A DNA stretch of 64,000 bases from assembly GCA_009869945.1 (NCBI GenBank), contig WIXG01000209.1, forward strand, positions 62,001 to 126,000. The letters are read 5' to 3'. The notes beneath the pieces were generated by a model. It did not search any database and was not told where the DNA came from. It saw only the letters and a list, made by a program, of their open reading frames with translations. How positions within the stretch are numbered: position 1 is the first letter of the stretch; every line of letters starts with the position of its first letter. A program made the position numbers and the translations under genes. Of this stretch, positions 1 to 12,769 are shown one piece after another. The stretch comes from Mesaphorura yosii (lineage: Eukaryota; Arthropoda; Collembola; Poduromorpha; Tullbergiidae).

Positions 1-2719
1 TTACGATTGGGACGGACGGACAGCAACAGCAAGGCAGGTCTGTGCAGCGGTAATAATGATGTAGCGTGGCTGTGGTGTGGTATCAGAACGAGAGATAGGG
101 AATAAGAATATCAGAAAGAGAGGAATCAACTGTCACTTTATATTGTTAAAAGTTTTTGATGCTGTCACTTTGTGACAACGTTTATTCATTCTCGTCTCCT
201 GCCCGTACTAGATACTTGAAATGACAACTCCAATACTTGTGGTGGTAATCGCATTGTGTTCTGGGAACAGAGAGCGTTAGCTTTGGACGTGGGCATCGGG
301 CTTTCGAGCAGCTTTCCTCGCATTGACCACACTTTTAACAATTTCGCTTGCAGCCACACGTTAAATTATGAATTCAATAAGTACAGCTACTGCAGTGAAC
401 GCGCAAACTAGTTGCCTGCTATTGACTTTGACTCGCCTTTCCAAATTCTTCAAAACAACAAACAAAATCTTCAATCGGACAGCAAAAGTATTCGATTTTT
501 TGTTTTCACGTCAATCCTGCCTTTTTTGTCAAATGATATCATATTTACGAGCGATCATGATCTGAGATCTGAACAAAGAAGGAGATGGCACGACACAGTG
601 AGGCCTATGACGATAAAGTATTCAAATTCCTATTCAATGCGATTGCGATTCTTCTTCTTCAGTCTATGGCTACTACGATTCTTTGATATTTGATATGCCA
701 TTATCTTCTCAAGTGAATCATAGAAACTCAAAACGACAAGGCATCTTGTGCTCGTACAAAGTAGTCGTGTAGTATTAATGTGTGATTGACATCATACTTT
801 AAGGATGCGATGTCGCACGCACGCAGGAATGGCCTGCCCTGCCTCTGCCGTCTGCTTACGTTGCATGCACAAAATGACAAAGTAAATACCTGTGAGTTTC
901 TCCACGCTCCAACCTTCATGTCATGTCAATAGTTAAATTGAACTTGAACAGTGACTTTTTCCTTTTCTTTTATTCAAGTCGAATATCAGAGTTTGTCACT
1001 CAAATTATGAATAAGTAGTCAAATAGTTGTCAGGTGATGGTCTGGCTAGACTTGGGCATGATCTCATTCTTTCCTGGGGTACTCCATGCGTGCTTGGTTA
1101 TTGATCTTCTTTGTGACTATGACTTAAGGCCCATTGAATTCTTAGGCGACTTTTGCAAGGCTGATTTGCATCGTTCGGCATAAAATTCAGTACTCAGAAT
1201 AAAGTCGCCTCTTTCAAGCGGAATAAAAAATAAACTTTGCACTCTCATTACACGGAAATTCTCATTCTGCGTCTCCTCTTTTATCATTTCATTATTGAAA
1301 AGTTTTCACGCAGAAAGTTTGGCATCTCTTAAAAGCAATCGCAATGAGCAACACATTCAATTTAAAATTTGAACATTTTTACTGCGTCAAAGTCGGGACT
1401 CGAGCGGGCCCAACACTCAGCCTTTTATTTTGGGGCTTGACTCCGTTCCCTAACAGAACTTCGTTTGATATTTTCTGCCTGTGCTTGCACTCGCGCTGTG
1501 TTCTCTTGTATGCGATGTTTATGGGCTTTAGACTTGGAGTACCAGAATCAAGGCTCGTGTGCTCTTGCAGCGATACACGAACGCGAGTGGAGAGTCACGC
1601 AACCGGGTTAAAATTGCTAGACATCGTTCGGCGTGCGACGAAGCCTGGGAAAAGAAGTTTGCAAAGTCGAAAGTCATAATCACAGAGAATTCTGGAGATT
1701 GTGCAGATAATCACAACATTGTACTGGGTACACGGCAAAAAATAGAAAAATGCGATATGGACAAAAATGTGCTTGTTGACTTGACTTGGCTTAAATTGCA
1801 GGCAGTGCATGTTAAAGAGAGGAAAGTTATTGCGAAATTCTCCCTCGTAATAATACAGATATTAGCACCAAGCCACGCAAGGCGCGTTACTTGTGTCTGG
1901 TGTATGGAAATCTTTGAGGAAAGGAACGGGAAGTGAAAGCAACCGTGGCGCTGTCGTTACTTACGTTAGCTCTCTCGCTCTCTCATTGCACTGTCGCTGT
2001 GGTCAGGCGAGTGGAGTCATGAAGCGCGTTGCATGCCAAACGAAACGAAGTTGACGCGTGCTCTTTGCCTTGCTTGGTTAGAGTTGTTAGAAATCAGAAT
2101 GATCATTTCACGCTGTGAATTTCAAGTCATGCGACCGTGTCATGCAACCCTCGGCATGTAAATTAAATGTGCCCAAACTTTCCTCTAATTAAAAGGATAT
2201 CTCTCGGGAGAATCGTTGGCAACTTTTGCGCTTTGAATGGTTTCAGTGTGCCAATTCTGGTCAGTCTGGCGGCAGCCAGTTTGGTTTATGGATTTTAACG
2301 GATTATGAGCTGTTGAATCGGTTGCGTTAACTGGCTGAACTCGATGGCTTTGAAAGTGGGTAAACTCGAAACTAGCACGGCCTCAAGATGTGTCGCCCTT
2401 CTACCTTCGCTGACCAATGCAAGTGCAAGTGCACTCATCCTTCAGAATGTACCGAGTCGTGCCGAGAAAAGAGGTTCCGAAATTAAGAACAGTCTTGACC
2501 AATCCAATTAAGCATTGAGACTAACTTGTCCTATTAACAATATGTCAGCAATAGAATTATTGGGTCAGATGTTTTCAATCTGCGGAAGAACAGTTTCAGG
2601 ATCCGTCATTCTGATTCTGAAGTCGAAAGAAGGCAAGTCAGAAAATTGTGGACGCCGTGCTGTTGGAATTGCTTTTATTAAGTAAAGTGTTCGAAATTAT
2701 AGTTTGACTGTGGGAAGAG
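1..2719. other. Intergenic DNA, no supported gene
   Basis: I see no gene I can support here. Two overlapping plus-strand open frames of 111 and 125 codons (1344-1679 and 1559-1936) are the longest, but they show no recognisable domain, signal peptide, splice partner or poly(A) signal. The stretch lies on the 3' side of pb, where labial would be expected further out. An imperfect GACTT-type pentamer run occurs near 1778-1789. Confidence 0.6.
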
Positions 2720-3451
2720 ATGGGAATTTCACGAAGGTTAAACATTCTTTTAGCAGTTAAACTAACGCTAATAGCGATCGCATTTGGAAATGCACAATCA
2801 GCGATACCATCATCTGTGTCGAATGCAACATCTCGCCTGATGGACAATAAACTGGTTCAAAATATTCTGTCGGCGACAGAGGCCATAACACAACTGGCAA
2901 AACCAGCACCAGCAGCTCCGCCACCTGCCATCGCGGATCAGAAGATGGCTCCCAGCGGTGGCAACTCGGTGACAATCAGGGACATGCTGAAAATGCTGGA
3001 GGCACAGAACGCCAAGTTTGGGGATTCCTGCGACACGGCTGCATGGACTCAGCACATGAAACCGATCTACGATGCACTGAATGCAGGCAACGTGGCTGAG
3101 CAGGACAAGAGGAACAACGCGTTTGCGATGGCGATTTTGAAGGACCACAGCATCATTTCAAAGGTGTGCCTTTCGGCGGCACACATCATGGAATGCGCGG
3201 GTGGGACGTGCCAATGCCTCTCGAAGCTGCCGGCTGATCTCAAGTACGCATCGGACATGTGTGCCAAGGCAAGTGCGGAGAACCGGAGCGACGGCGGTGC
3301 TGGCGGAGGTGGACTCGCTGTCGTGATGGGCTTCATACAGAATTTGTTCTCCTTTGCAACTGGACACAGCGCGAGATGTGTTGGACAAGTAGGCACCGTT
3401 TTGTTGTCGCTGACTGCGGTGGCAGCACATTATGCAATGTTCAAGAAGTAA
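2720..3451 (+). CDS. Secreted or membrane-attached six-cysteine protein, copy 1
   Basis: A single-exon frame of 243 residues from an ATG at 2720. Residues 1-28 form a signal peptide with a basic start and a hydrophobic core ending near AQSA. An Ala/Pro-rich linker follows, then a cysteine domain with pattern C-x45-C-x8-C-x4-C-x-C-x14-C. Five residues after the first Cys is a Trp, and eleven after it a Pro-Ile. The core contains CLSAAHIMEC and TCQCL. A Gly-rich spacer follows, then a hydrophobic C-terminal stretch ending in FKK, which suggests a membrane anchor or GPI signal. The gene at 4330 shares the same spacing and anchors, so the two are tandem paralogues. I do not recognise the family and propose no function. 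The coding strand is opposite to pb. Confidence 0.9.
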   Translation: MGISRRLNILLAVKLTLIAIAFGNAQSAIPSSVSNATSRLMDNKLVQNILSATEAITQLAKPAPAAPPPAIADQKMAPSGGNSVTIRDMLKMLEAQNAKFGDSCDTAAWTQHMKPIYDALNAGNVAEQDKRNNAFAMAILKDHSIISKVCLSAAHIMECAGGTCQCLSKLPADLKYASDMCAKASAENRSDGGAGGGGLAVVMGFIQNLFSFATGHSARCVGQVGTVLLSLTAVAAHYAMFKK

Positions 3452-3566
3452 AATGACAGACTTAAAGCAAACGTTTTGTTGTATTTTCGAGTAGAATTTA
3501 CGTGTATAAATATTTAGACAAAGCTATACACGGGAGTCGAGCACTACGTCGTAGTTGTAGTTAGGC

Positions 3567-3572
3567 AATAAA
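3567..3572 (+). terminator. Poly(A) signal candidate for copy 1
   Basis: An AATAAA lies 116 bases after the stop of the six-cysteine gene that ends at 3451. A second AATAAA at 3657-3662 could be an alternative. Both are positional calls only. Confidence 0.5.
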
Positions 3573-4329
3573 TCGTCACGAATGAGTTTTATAACCAGGA
3601 AGCAAAAAGCTTTCACCACGTACACGTACGTTTCTGTTATTTCTGTCTAGACCCATAATAAAATTCATAGCTTTACAATCTTGGAATTATGCAAGATTAG
3701 CTTTACTCTTGTGTTTACTACTGTGTCGGTCCGTAGATTGGATTGCCATTGCCCATTGCGGCATTGCATGTTTACATCCAAGTCCCAGTGTGTGGTACGG
3801 CTCTTAATTGTTTTCGGGTACAAATGACGAATTCTTATGGGCTGGTCGTCTAATTTGGTACAATAAATAGGCCAATGCACTGACTCGTAAGTCATTCGCT
3901 CTTTTGTCTCCAAAACCAAAGTCGCGTTTCGCATTTCACATTCATGCTACCTGCTCGTAGTCTCGTAGTTACGAGGCTAATTTCCAATGGAACATTTCGG
4001 TATGGTATGAAAGGCGAAGGCGTGTGCAGCTCTTTCGATCAACCGATTAAGAAAGCATTCAGACCTAATCTTGAATGAACAATGCAAATGCACAGCATTC
4101 GCGTATTGATTTAGCAATTACAGGAAGCTTTTATACCATAGGTCATGAACCCTAATGAGTTTTGACGACTGGAGAAAATTTACATGACCAAGATGAATTC
4201 AGTTCCAAAATGAATTCGAACCGAGTCGGACGTGAAACGTGAGGTGAAACTTTAGGCAGGTTTGTTTACCATTGCAATATTTGCAATTTCTAACAGATAA
4301 CATCTACTCAAGTTAGTTTGCAACTCGAG
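3573..4329. other. Spacer between the tandem six-cysteine genes
   Basis: No confident gene. A minus-strand open frame of 89 codons from a real ATG (3665-3934) has no visible domain or signal peptide, and I do not call it a gene. A pyrimidine-rich stretch ending in AG at 4295-4296 looks like a splice acceptor, so copy 2 may have a 5' untranslated exon upstream with its coding exon starting just after this point. Confidence 0.4.
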
Positions 4330-4896
4330 ATGGATAGAGTGTATTTGGTCCTGATCTTCGTGACACTTGCATCAGCTGCAGCCGCAACCATCACAGTTCG
4401 CACCAAATTCGGTAACAACACAATTAAGCTGGACCTACTAACCGAACTGGGTCGAGCAATCAAAGCAGAGTCCCAGAGCCGGCCAATCACAAGTGACAGC
4501 GGCGGTGCAGCTCGGAAGACGACCGACTTCGACTCTCTGCTTCTTCTAACCAGACAGATTAACGGCCGAGTGGGTGACAACTGCTCTCGGGACGACTGGT
4601 CCAGGCTAGTCAGGCCAATCATCGAGGAGTATACGAATCGAACGAAGACAGGCGGCAGTAAACACACGATGACGACCCTGAAGAACGAAGTACTGCAAAA
4701 TAATGAGACACTGCAAGGAATCTGCCTCTCACAAACGTATTTGATGGAGTGCAACGAAGTGTCCAAGTGTCAGTGCTTGACACCAGGCGACTACGGGCTC
4801 GATGAGGAGTACGTCAAGTGCGACGCGATGGGGATGCCGCTGGTGCTGAGCACTTTCCATATTCTGGCGCTTCTAATTGGTAGATATTTATTCTAG
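4330..4896 (+). CDS. Secreted or membrane-attached six-cysteine protein, copy 2
   Basis: A 188-residue single-exon frame. I start at the ATG at 4330 rather than the TTG in the same frame at 4318, because the ATG is followed at once by a clean signal peptide of about 18 residues ending in a run of Ala. The domain is C-x46-C-x8-C-x5-C-x-C-x14-C, with Trp at Cys+5 and Pro-Ile at Cys+11, and the motifs CLSQTYLMEC and KCQCL. This matches copy 1 at 2720 almost residue for residue in spacing, although the rest has diverged strongly. Several N-glycosylation sequons are visible, for example Asn-Asn-Thr and Asn-Arg-Thr. The protein ends in a hydrophobic tail of about 18 residues, typical of a GPI-attachment signal or a short membrane anchor. 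Family and function are unknown to me. Confidence 0.88.
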   Translation: MDRVYLVLIFVTLASAAAATITVRTKFGNNTIKLDLLTELGRAIKAESQSRPITSDSGGAARKTTDFDSLLLLTRQINGRVGDNCSRDDWSRLVRPIIEEYTNRTKTGGSKHTMTTLKNEVLQNNETLQGICLSQTYLMECNEVSKCQCLTPGDYGLDEEYVKCDAMGMPLVLSTFHILALLIGRYLF

Positions 4897-5022
4897 AAGT
4901 TGATAGGCGATCGAGACTGTAGCTCAGTTTACCAATTAGTATTCAGCATTCAGCGCTTCACTTATCTTACGACATTTGACCTTTGTGCTTATTGTTTTAC
5001 TCAGTTTATACTGCATACTCAA

Positions 5023-5028
5023 AATAAA
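5023..5028 (+). terminator. Poly(A) signal candidate for copy 2
   Basis: An AATAAA lies 127 bases after the stop at 4896. A further AATAAA occurs at 5082-5087. Confidence 0.5.
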
Positions 5029-5087
5029 TTGTTATTGTTATACAACTTTTGACGACTTGACGTGGTATGTATGTACGATTCAATAAA

Positions 5088-8000
5088 CCAGAAGTTTCAC
5101 CCTTGCATTGCCTCTTGTATTATGACGCATTTGTGCTTTTATTGTTTCCTATCTGTAAATCTGAGCGGAGCGGTCGATCTACTTAATCTAATCGATATGG
5201 ATTATTTCTCGCTCTCACTTTCCCATGCCAGGAGTTCATGTCATGCACTTGTTGTTGCTCCCAGCTCGAGTTATTACTTAATTTGAGTCAGCATTGTGGC
5301 ACCGCACCGGGCAGAGATGGAATCAGCAGAAAACAAAGCACAACAGCCGAAGACAATGCTTACGCTTTGCTCTGAATCTGTAAACGCCTGGCTTGACTGA
5401 CTTCTGACTTGGTAACCTGCACCAGCACAAGCATAATAAATCCACTCATATCATAACATTTGGCTCCCTCCTGCTCCCGCTCGCGATCGCATTCGCGCCG
5501 CGTTCACATCCATGAGTACGTTTGTACTTAATAAAATATCAAAATCATATTACGAGCTTTATTTCGTTCAGCCGTTCAAGTTTATTAGATTCCACTTGCC
5601 GTTGTTGTCGTTGTTGCTGTTACTGCGTAATGCGATTACATTACGAGGCGAGGTCGTGAGCGCAATTCGCATTGCTCGAAACCACTTCACCTGAAATTAT
5701 GGACACGGACCCACCTAACCGATACTGGCCGCGTCCTCGTCCGTGTCTGCGCACGGGCTTTGTGATGTAATAAAATAATGATATGCTTTATTACTTTAAT
5801 ATTTTGGGTCTTTCCTCGCTGATGCAATACGCTTGACTTGGACTTGACTATTTATTATGAATCAATAAGAGCCATCGTCGTGCTGCATGATGTTGAGCAG
5901 CCGCCGCTGCCCCACGAGCATGGATTTTTATTACGGAACCGGTCTCGGTCGCAGTCCTCACATTTTCATCGCACAGCGTAGCAGAATATTTGTTTCCTCT
6001 CGTTCACACGCGATTCAGGTAAACGTAAACAATAATGCACCGACACAGGTAACTCACGGACTGGGAGAAAATATGCGGTTCCCTCTTTAAAATGTCAAAT
6101 ACCCGGAAGTAATGAAAGTGAAAGAGACGAGGAAAGTACGGAAAGCTGCACTATGGCATTATAGACAGAAGTGTGCCGGCACCGGAATAGAAACAGCAGT
6201 ATTAAGCTTTTGTATTCATGAGAACGAAGTATAAAATCACTCCGGAATTTTAAGAGCAAAACTTTAATTTTTGTGGCGATGTAATTAAACTGAATTGATA
6301 TGAGTTTATTGATCGGGTGAAATCTCGGCGTCGAGTTCATAGTGCAGGCAGAAACACATTCCACAGCGAATTTCAAGACTGTAACAAGGAGAAGCGTTTG
6401 CATTGAAACGGTCGCAACGATACATGCAAGAAGTATGTGTGATGCACGACGCGACCGACGGCGACCTACGCTGAGTTTATGTGGAGCAGTTTTGGGGAGA
6501 AGGCACAGAGAAATTGTCAGTAATGAAATAAAAGATGTGCGCGTGGTGAATGAGTGCTGGCTGTATTCACGCATTCACGGGTAGGAGAAAGAGCAGAGTT
6601 CAGAGGATGGAGAAAAAAGAGACAAAAACCTGAATTTCTGGAAATGTGGAGTAATCCATCAAAATTAAGTGTCATTATCGATTAAGCCAAGATAAGGTAT
6701 ACGAGTACGATGTGCTAGAATAATGTATGCCAGTGCAGGGCGGACAGACGAGACCAGGCAAGGCCAGGCTTGTGTTTCGTACATGTGTGTGAATGGCAGA
6801 CCGTGTCAGCGTCAGCTCAGACCAGCAAGTAACTTCTCTTCTTGCCAATATTGCATTTTTCTGGCTGTTCTGATCAGTCCAGTCCATGACTTTACCGCAC
6901 CACACATCCAGTACGGTATTCGTAGAAGAAAATGAAATTCATCAACACAATAGCGTGTGGGTCCAAATCAACTTCAAAGAGTTCCTAAATTTTGTGGTTG
7001 ACTCGGTTGGTAAACTTTTCATGAATATTCCGCTCTTTGCTGTTCATTCATGGTGGCCGAGAAAACGAGTGTAAACTTGTAACCTTCTCTTACGCTTAGC
7101 GTTAGCAAGATGATCAATCGGACTCTTGGGAGATGATTGAGGTAAACAAGTGAGGTCAGTTAAAAGTCGGTAATGAATTTACGCTAAGCGTTTTCGCTGC
7201 GAAGCCAAAGTTTTCATGCCTCCTGTGGTCAACAATGGCAGCTGTATGAACCTAATGCCAATAGCATTGGAATAGCGCCTCGATGTCACTCATAAATTCA
7301 GCAATCCGAGATGCGTGTTATTGTTCGTTCACACTGTTGCTTGTTGCTTGTTCGCAATAGCAAATTAACAACGCGAGAAAAAGAGAAGAGAAAACAAGGA
7401 AAGAAGCTTTAAGAAGAACTCCGTCCCAAAATTGTGTTTAGATGGAAGTATTCGTATTCGCTATTATGTCGGTTGTCGATTGGATCCTCAGTCGCAGCGG
7501 CACAGCAGTCACATGTGTGATACTTTCAGGCCTCCGCTCCGCTCCACGAACCATCAAGCGCACACGGATGTGAATGCTGCATGGGTTCATCGAAGAAAAA
7601 AATACATAAAATTGACACCAACAAGACAGATCACTTTTATTGTACATTTTTCTACTCTCGTCACACAAAGTTTTTCTTGGATCTCTCAGCCGTAATATAA
7701 TTTGGTCCGAGGAGTCAGCCATTCTCCTCGGAACACATTTCGTTCTCCTGCCTCCTTTGTTCACTTCAATTTCGCGACCAGACATAAACTAAACAATAAT
7801 GGCGAAATGACAAAGTTTGGATGAAAAGTTGAGCATTGTCACCCTGTATGTAGCAAGAAACAGATACCCTTCAGGCTCGCTAACTCGGATCGACTTACCT
7901 TTGTGAGTTGCTTATAAATATTCCCTTTCGCGAATATATTCAAGGGCTCCAACTTTACCAGGAACAAGTCAAGAATTGTGAAACGCCAACCACACCACCG

Positions 8001-11000
8001 TCATGCTTAAAATACCAATGTTAAATTAAGTTGCTCTGAATAGATTCTTGATGATCCGTAAAGTGTAATTTTCGCGAAAGATCAATTAAGTTTTGTTGAT
8101 TCGTTCTGTTTGTGCAATATGCACTTAACCACCACCGTCGTACGCTGAATCCCGTGAACTCTTAGGACCATTTCTGCTTTCCTGCCCTACCAAAGACATT
8201 CCGAATTCACCCCGTGCGCCAAGTTTTCCGTTTTCGGAGAAAGGTTTCGTGCGTGTATTGTTTCGAAAGGTCCCCACAATGTGCAGTGCAATAACGACCG
8301 ATGTCAGCGTCGTTTGATGGATTAGCCGGATCGTGACCTCATCTTGCATTTACCCTTCTCTCAATATTTTTCCGCTCCGTCGCTGTTAATCTACTAATTC
8401 CAAAGATAAACCATGAAATTGTATGAACAATGTGTGCGATCAGAATTGCAGAGCCAACAATGCCAGTACAAGTGTCTGAATACAGAATTCTTCGTGTTAC
8501 AGTCGCAGATAAGTGAACGCCCAGACGAGGAATCGATAAGAGGACGCAGTTCGGCAAACTCGCGTCGGCAATCAATTTCCACGAATTCTATTGAATTTCG
8601 AAGTGCATGGCTGACGAACAATTCTTTCATCATTGTTGTCTGGTCGAAGCAGCGTCAGAGATTGTGCTGACGCTTTGTATCATTATTTGGTGTGAAAGCG
8701 ACAAGAGAAGATTTGTTATTCTTTTTCGCTCGTCGCCGGTCCGCGCTCACTCAGTCACAGCCGCCGCAGTCGTAAAGTCATAACCGAACATTTTTTAAAG
8801 TGATGGATTTGACTGATGAGGTGGTTCACCTTGTCCACATTAGGAACGTATTCACAAACATGGGGTATTTTGCATAAAAGAGACTACTAACCCCCATATC
8901 GTCTGCTGGCCGCTGCGCTGTTGCCTCACATTTTGCTCAAGCCGGCTGAGAGTTTCACAATCAAAGGATCAATCCATCATTTTACTGTGACCACCACAAA
9001 AGGACCATGTCGGGATCAAAAGTGCGTGCGGGAGACTCTTGATGCGTTTGCAATTCGAAATATCACATTCATAAATGTCTTTTCAGACAATGTTCCTCAT
9101 GTACATATGCAAGCGACTGGCCAGGGGCTGATAAGAACGAAGTGCTGCTCCAATGTACGAATCAGAAATTTTAAATTCACAAGATAAAGTGCACCCATTT
9201 TTTCCTTCCCGGACACTGTGCTGGTGACTGGACTTATGGAGATTTCGAAAGATTGTTGGCAAAATCACGCAATTGCAATTTCAGGCTTCTATCAAGAATT
9301 CTACGTAATTGTGCATAAACTTCTGCGGGATCGTTCCTTCCGCGTCCGTCGAGCGAGGCTCCTACACTCTTTCGTGAAGTATTAAACATTTTAGTGGTGA
9401 AGGCAGGAATGGGGCTCGAACAAGTTCGAAACTCAACTCACAGATGACGGTAGATTTACCCTTCTCAAACGCCCGGCTCATTCTTTGATCATTACTCATC
9501 GTGTCCACTTAATAGCAACTGGTTAGAACAATTTTTAGAACGAAACCGAACTTCCCGTGCCAAAGGCTTTACGGCTCGACGGCGTAACTTGACAAAATCA
9601 AAAGCAACAATAAAACTTGAGTTGAATTGAACTGAGTCAAATGCTTACCTACTACGCTAAAAGCGTATGTAATTGTCGACGTCTTTGTCCTGTGATTCAC
9701 ATAGAAAGATTCCGTTTACGGAAGTTGCCCTTTTCTCTCATATCAAGCATTCTTCTCAAGTTCTGTAGTTCGAAATTAGCGAAACCCTGATTAGATCTGT
9801 TTCAAATTCAATCGGACGAAGAAATTTTAGATATCACATGTCTGCCGTTTTGGCAAAAATGCCAAGGTCTGTGTTGCAGGTAATAACTTAGTACATGAAC
9901 GGGCTCGGATCTCGGATGGATGCTGCAGACTGCAGGCGAGATGCGGGCAAGCAAGTCTCTGGCTTAGAAAGGCGAGAAGCCGCTACTCAAGAGAAAGAAC
10001 GTAAACTTGACACCATATAAACAAACCATAAATCTCCCATTAAAAAAAGCAGTCGACCGCGCAGTGGGAACTAAATTACATCGCTTTAACCTTGATTTAC
10101 GACATCGTACTAACTCGCTCGCTTTTCACCACAGCCTGTTTAAACTCTATGCCCTTGTCAAGTTAATCAGCGCCCAATCTTCTGAATTTTCAATCTAAAT
10201 CTTGTTTGGCAAAATGATTCAATTTAGGAGAATGCGAATTGGATCTTAATATTTAATTTTCTTGAGAAATTCTTCACGTATTTATGCACGGCAGAGAATA
10301 TAAGTTAAAGAACTTTTTTTAGTTTGTACCAGCTTCGTTGTGTTTCAATTCCCTTAAGATTCATTAAAATTATGCTTAGGGGCAGTATGCAGCATAAAGT
10401 AAACGCAATGAATTGTGCAAGAGTTGAAAATTGGTTCAGCAACAAAAATTAGAACCTGAAATTATTTTTCTATTACACGCATTTAAGAATGCATATGCTG
10501 AAATTATGAATACGCCTTTTAGTTTGTGTCTGCTGTCTGTAGCACGCGGCGTGGTGGCCTGTTGCCTGATGCTGTTCTACTGTGAACGGGAACAATATGG
10601 GCTAAAAGAAATACAACTCCCCAGAGGGACATGATGAAATTACCTTGGAATTGTTTTCTTGCCTTCTAATGCCCTCTTTCTTTGCTCTCTCCGCTTTCTT
10701 CTAGCAGATTTTCGCTCGCTGTCTACTCATTATAAAATTACGGCCTGAACTTTGCACAATTACGTAATTTCTTAGCAGCCTTCGTTGTGGCGCGTGGCAT
10801 GCGTAATTCATAATTCATCCATGCATACTTTCGGAACGGTGCCTACAATTCTTCAAATTGGAGAATTTTTAAGTTTACCATTCAAGATCAATAATTAAAA
10901 GATGGTTTCTCGCATTTGCTAGTTTTCCAATATTTATGGCGATATCGCACCGGATGCGACGGTGCTTTGTATTGTTTTTATTTCACGAAATGATGTAATA

Positions 11001-12763
11001 CGACACGAAGTGACGGAACTGCGCCCGAGACAGAACATTCGCTCGGTGCATATTTTTATAGAATATCCGCAAGTAAGGCTCATGCATACATGCATAAATT
11101 GTATTGGCAGCTGGATCTGAGGATGATATATGATTGTGAAATTCAGATCTCCAAAGATCCCCACTGTTCCGCTTTTGTTGTCTCTGTTGCGAGCCTTTCT
11201 CCGCTGCGCTGACTGCTTTTACTCGCGTAACGCGTACGCTTTCTGGGCGACCGGATTTCTCTCTTAAATTATATTTTCCAATAGCTGCACTGCGCTACGC
11301 GCATGTATTTCGTATTTCAGATTTCAGAGTAAGCAAGCCAGGCAACTTTATACATTTAGCAACTCAGCGCACGACATCGACACGCCAAATTCGAAATCAT
11401 TTCTTCTTGATTCCATATTCCGTCTACGTCATGTAATGGATACTCGCAGTACATTTTTCACATATTTCAGATTTGAGTGAGTGCCACTTCGACTCGAGTC
11501 TTGTTTTAAAATATATGCACCCTTCCGAGGAGCTCGAGATGCGACAAAGACGACTGCGACAGACTTGGATGCAGGTTTCGGGTTGAAGGGAGATCGACAT
11601 GAACGATGGAATACATAGAAAGCTTGAGTAGAATGATGGGTGCTGCTGCATGTTGCGCTGTCGGTATGGCGTGCAATCATTTTTGTTTTTAGTTGACGAG
11701 TGATATGATGTTCTTTAACCTTCCGCTCTCGAAACAAGAGTCCTGAGCCATAAAAGAAATCATTTCTGTCTTAAACAATAAAGACATAATATTATTGATA
11801 TCAAATGGCAAAACTGAATCCATTTGTTTTCCGACTGCTCATCGCACACGCATTTAGCATAATTTCACCATTTCAAAAAATTCGTTGACTTTTTATTTTA
11901 TTCCGACTCGTCGTCGTCTCTTTCGGTTGCTTCTGGTGATCACTCTTGCACAGCAATCTGCTGAAGATCTGGAATGTCTAGCTTTCTTGTGTCGTGTGCC
12001 TTGATCGCAAATGGCGCAAGTTTCATTCTTCACACAATATTTGCATTTATTTTCATTTAATTTTCTTTTGAAATGTATTTTTGCATTTCTACGGCCTTTC
12101 TTTGCGAAATTTTTATATCGGCCGGCTCATAATTATGCCAACTTTTAGATCTCTCTTTTTCATCATCTCTTTTCTATGTCATCGTTCCGTTGATTCATTT
12201 TCTTACCCCACAACATCGTTTACGCATCTCGTTTCGCATGCCGCAATACCACGCAACTACAACGTCCGTGTCCTTGTATTGTCATCTCTTCGCATTTTGT
12301 TAATGCATTAAGCAAAAAAGAGCGCAGCATTCAGCACATTCACTGCTCCAGCCACACTTAAATTGGTGGGTGCTTCTTAATCTCTTGCCTTTCCTTCCGC
12401 GTTCCTCGCACACAAGGACGAGCCAGACTCTATTACATTTGTGTTTGCATATTTATTTGTCGGATCGATGGGGCTTGGGTCTGTGGAGCCATTATGTAAA
12501 TGATTGAAATAGGGAAATGTGACTTCGTTCTCCTCGTCGTTGTGTGGTAAAAAGTTGGTAGCGTACCAGTAGCTCCTTTCGATGATACTCTCGTCAATGC
12601 ATCGTCATCTCGCAAAAAAGCAGGCAATGCGTTCAGCATAGCCATGACTCGAAAGTACCAAGATGGGATTGAAGTACATTGAAGCTTGAACTGACTCACT
12701 TTCGCTTGAAAGCTTTTAATTGCAACAGCAGCTTCGGCGTCTTGTGCTATTCGTACAACAACA
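5088..12763. other. Intergenic DNA 3' of pb
   Basis: About 7.7 kb with no supported gene. Open frames of up to 159 codons exist, such as the minus-strand frame 6095-6574 and the minus-strand frame 7438-7785 from a real ATG. They lack domains, phased splice partners and poly(A) signals. Near 8.1-8.7 kb both strands carry overlapping frames with hydrophobic stretches, but no single consistent gene model could be built. A GACTT pentamer run lies near 5833-5848. Confidence 0.5.
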
Positions 12764-12769
12764 TTTATT
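12764..12769 (-). terminator. pb: Poly(A) signal candidate for pb
   Basis: The minus strand reads AATAAA here, 729 bases past the pb stop codon. It is the nearest clear signal I found. The pb 3' untranslated region may end elsewhere. Confidence 0.3.

Noticed and set aside
1344..1936. Two overlapping plus-strand frames of 111 and 125 codons
   Set aside because: The longer one lacks an ATG near its start, and neither shows a domain, signal peptide or gene-end signal.
3665..3934. Minus-strand 89-codon frame between the tandem six-cysteine genes
   Set aside because: It starts with ATG and is hydrophilic, but no family, cysteine pattern or expression signal supports it. It may overlap the 3' region of copy 1.
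6095..6574. Minus-strand open frame of 159 codons with hydrophobic stretches
   Set aside because: It has no domain, no splice partner and no close poly(A) signal. In 64 kb read in six frames, a frame of this length can occur by chance.
7438..7785. Minus-strand 115-codon frame from a real ATG with several Cys
   Set aside because: The Cys spacing is irregular, there is no signal peptide, and the frame overlaps a comparable plus-strand frame. I see no splice or poly(A) support.
8125..8670. Overlapping frames on both strands with membrane-like segments, at first sight reminiscent of a receptor tail
   Set aside because: The minus-strand frames are out of phase with each other and the only donor between them would leave an 11-base intron. 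No consistent model exists.
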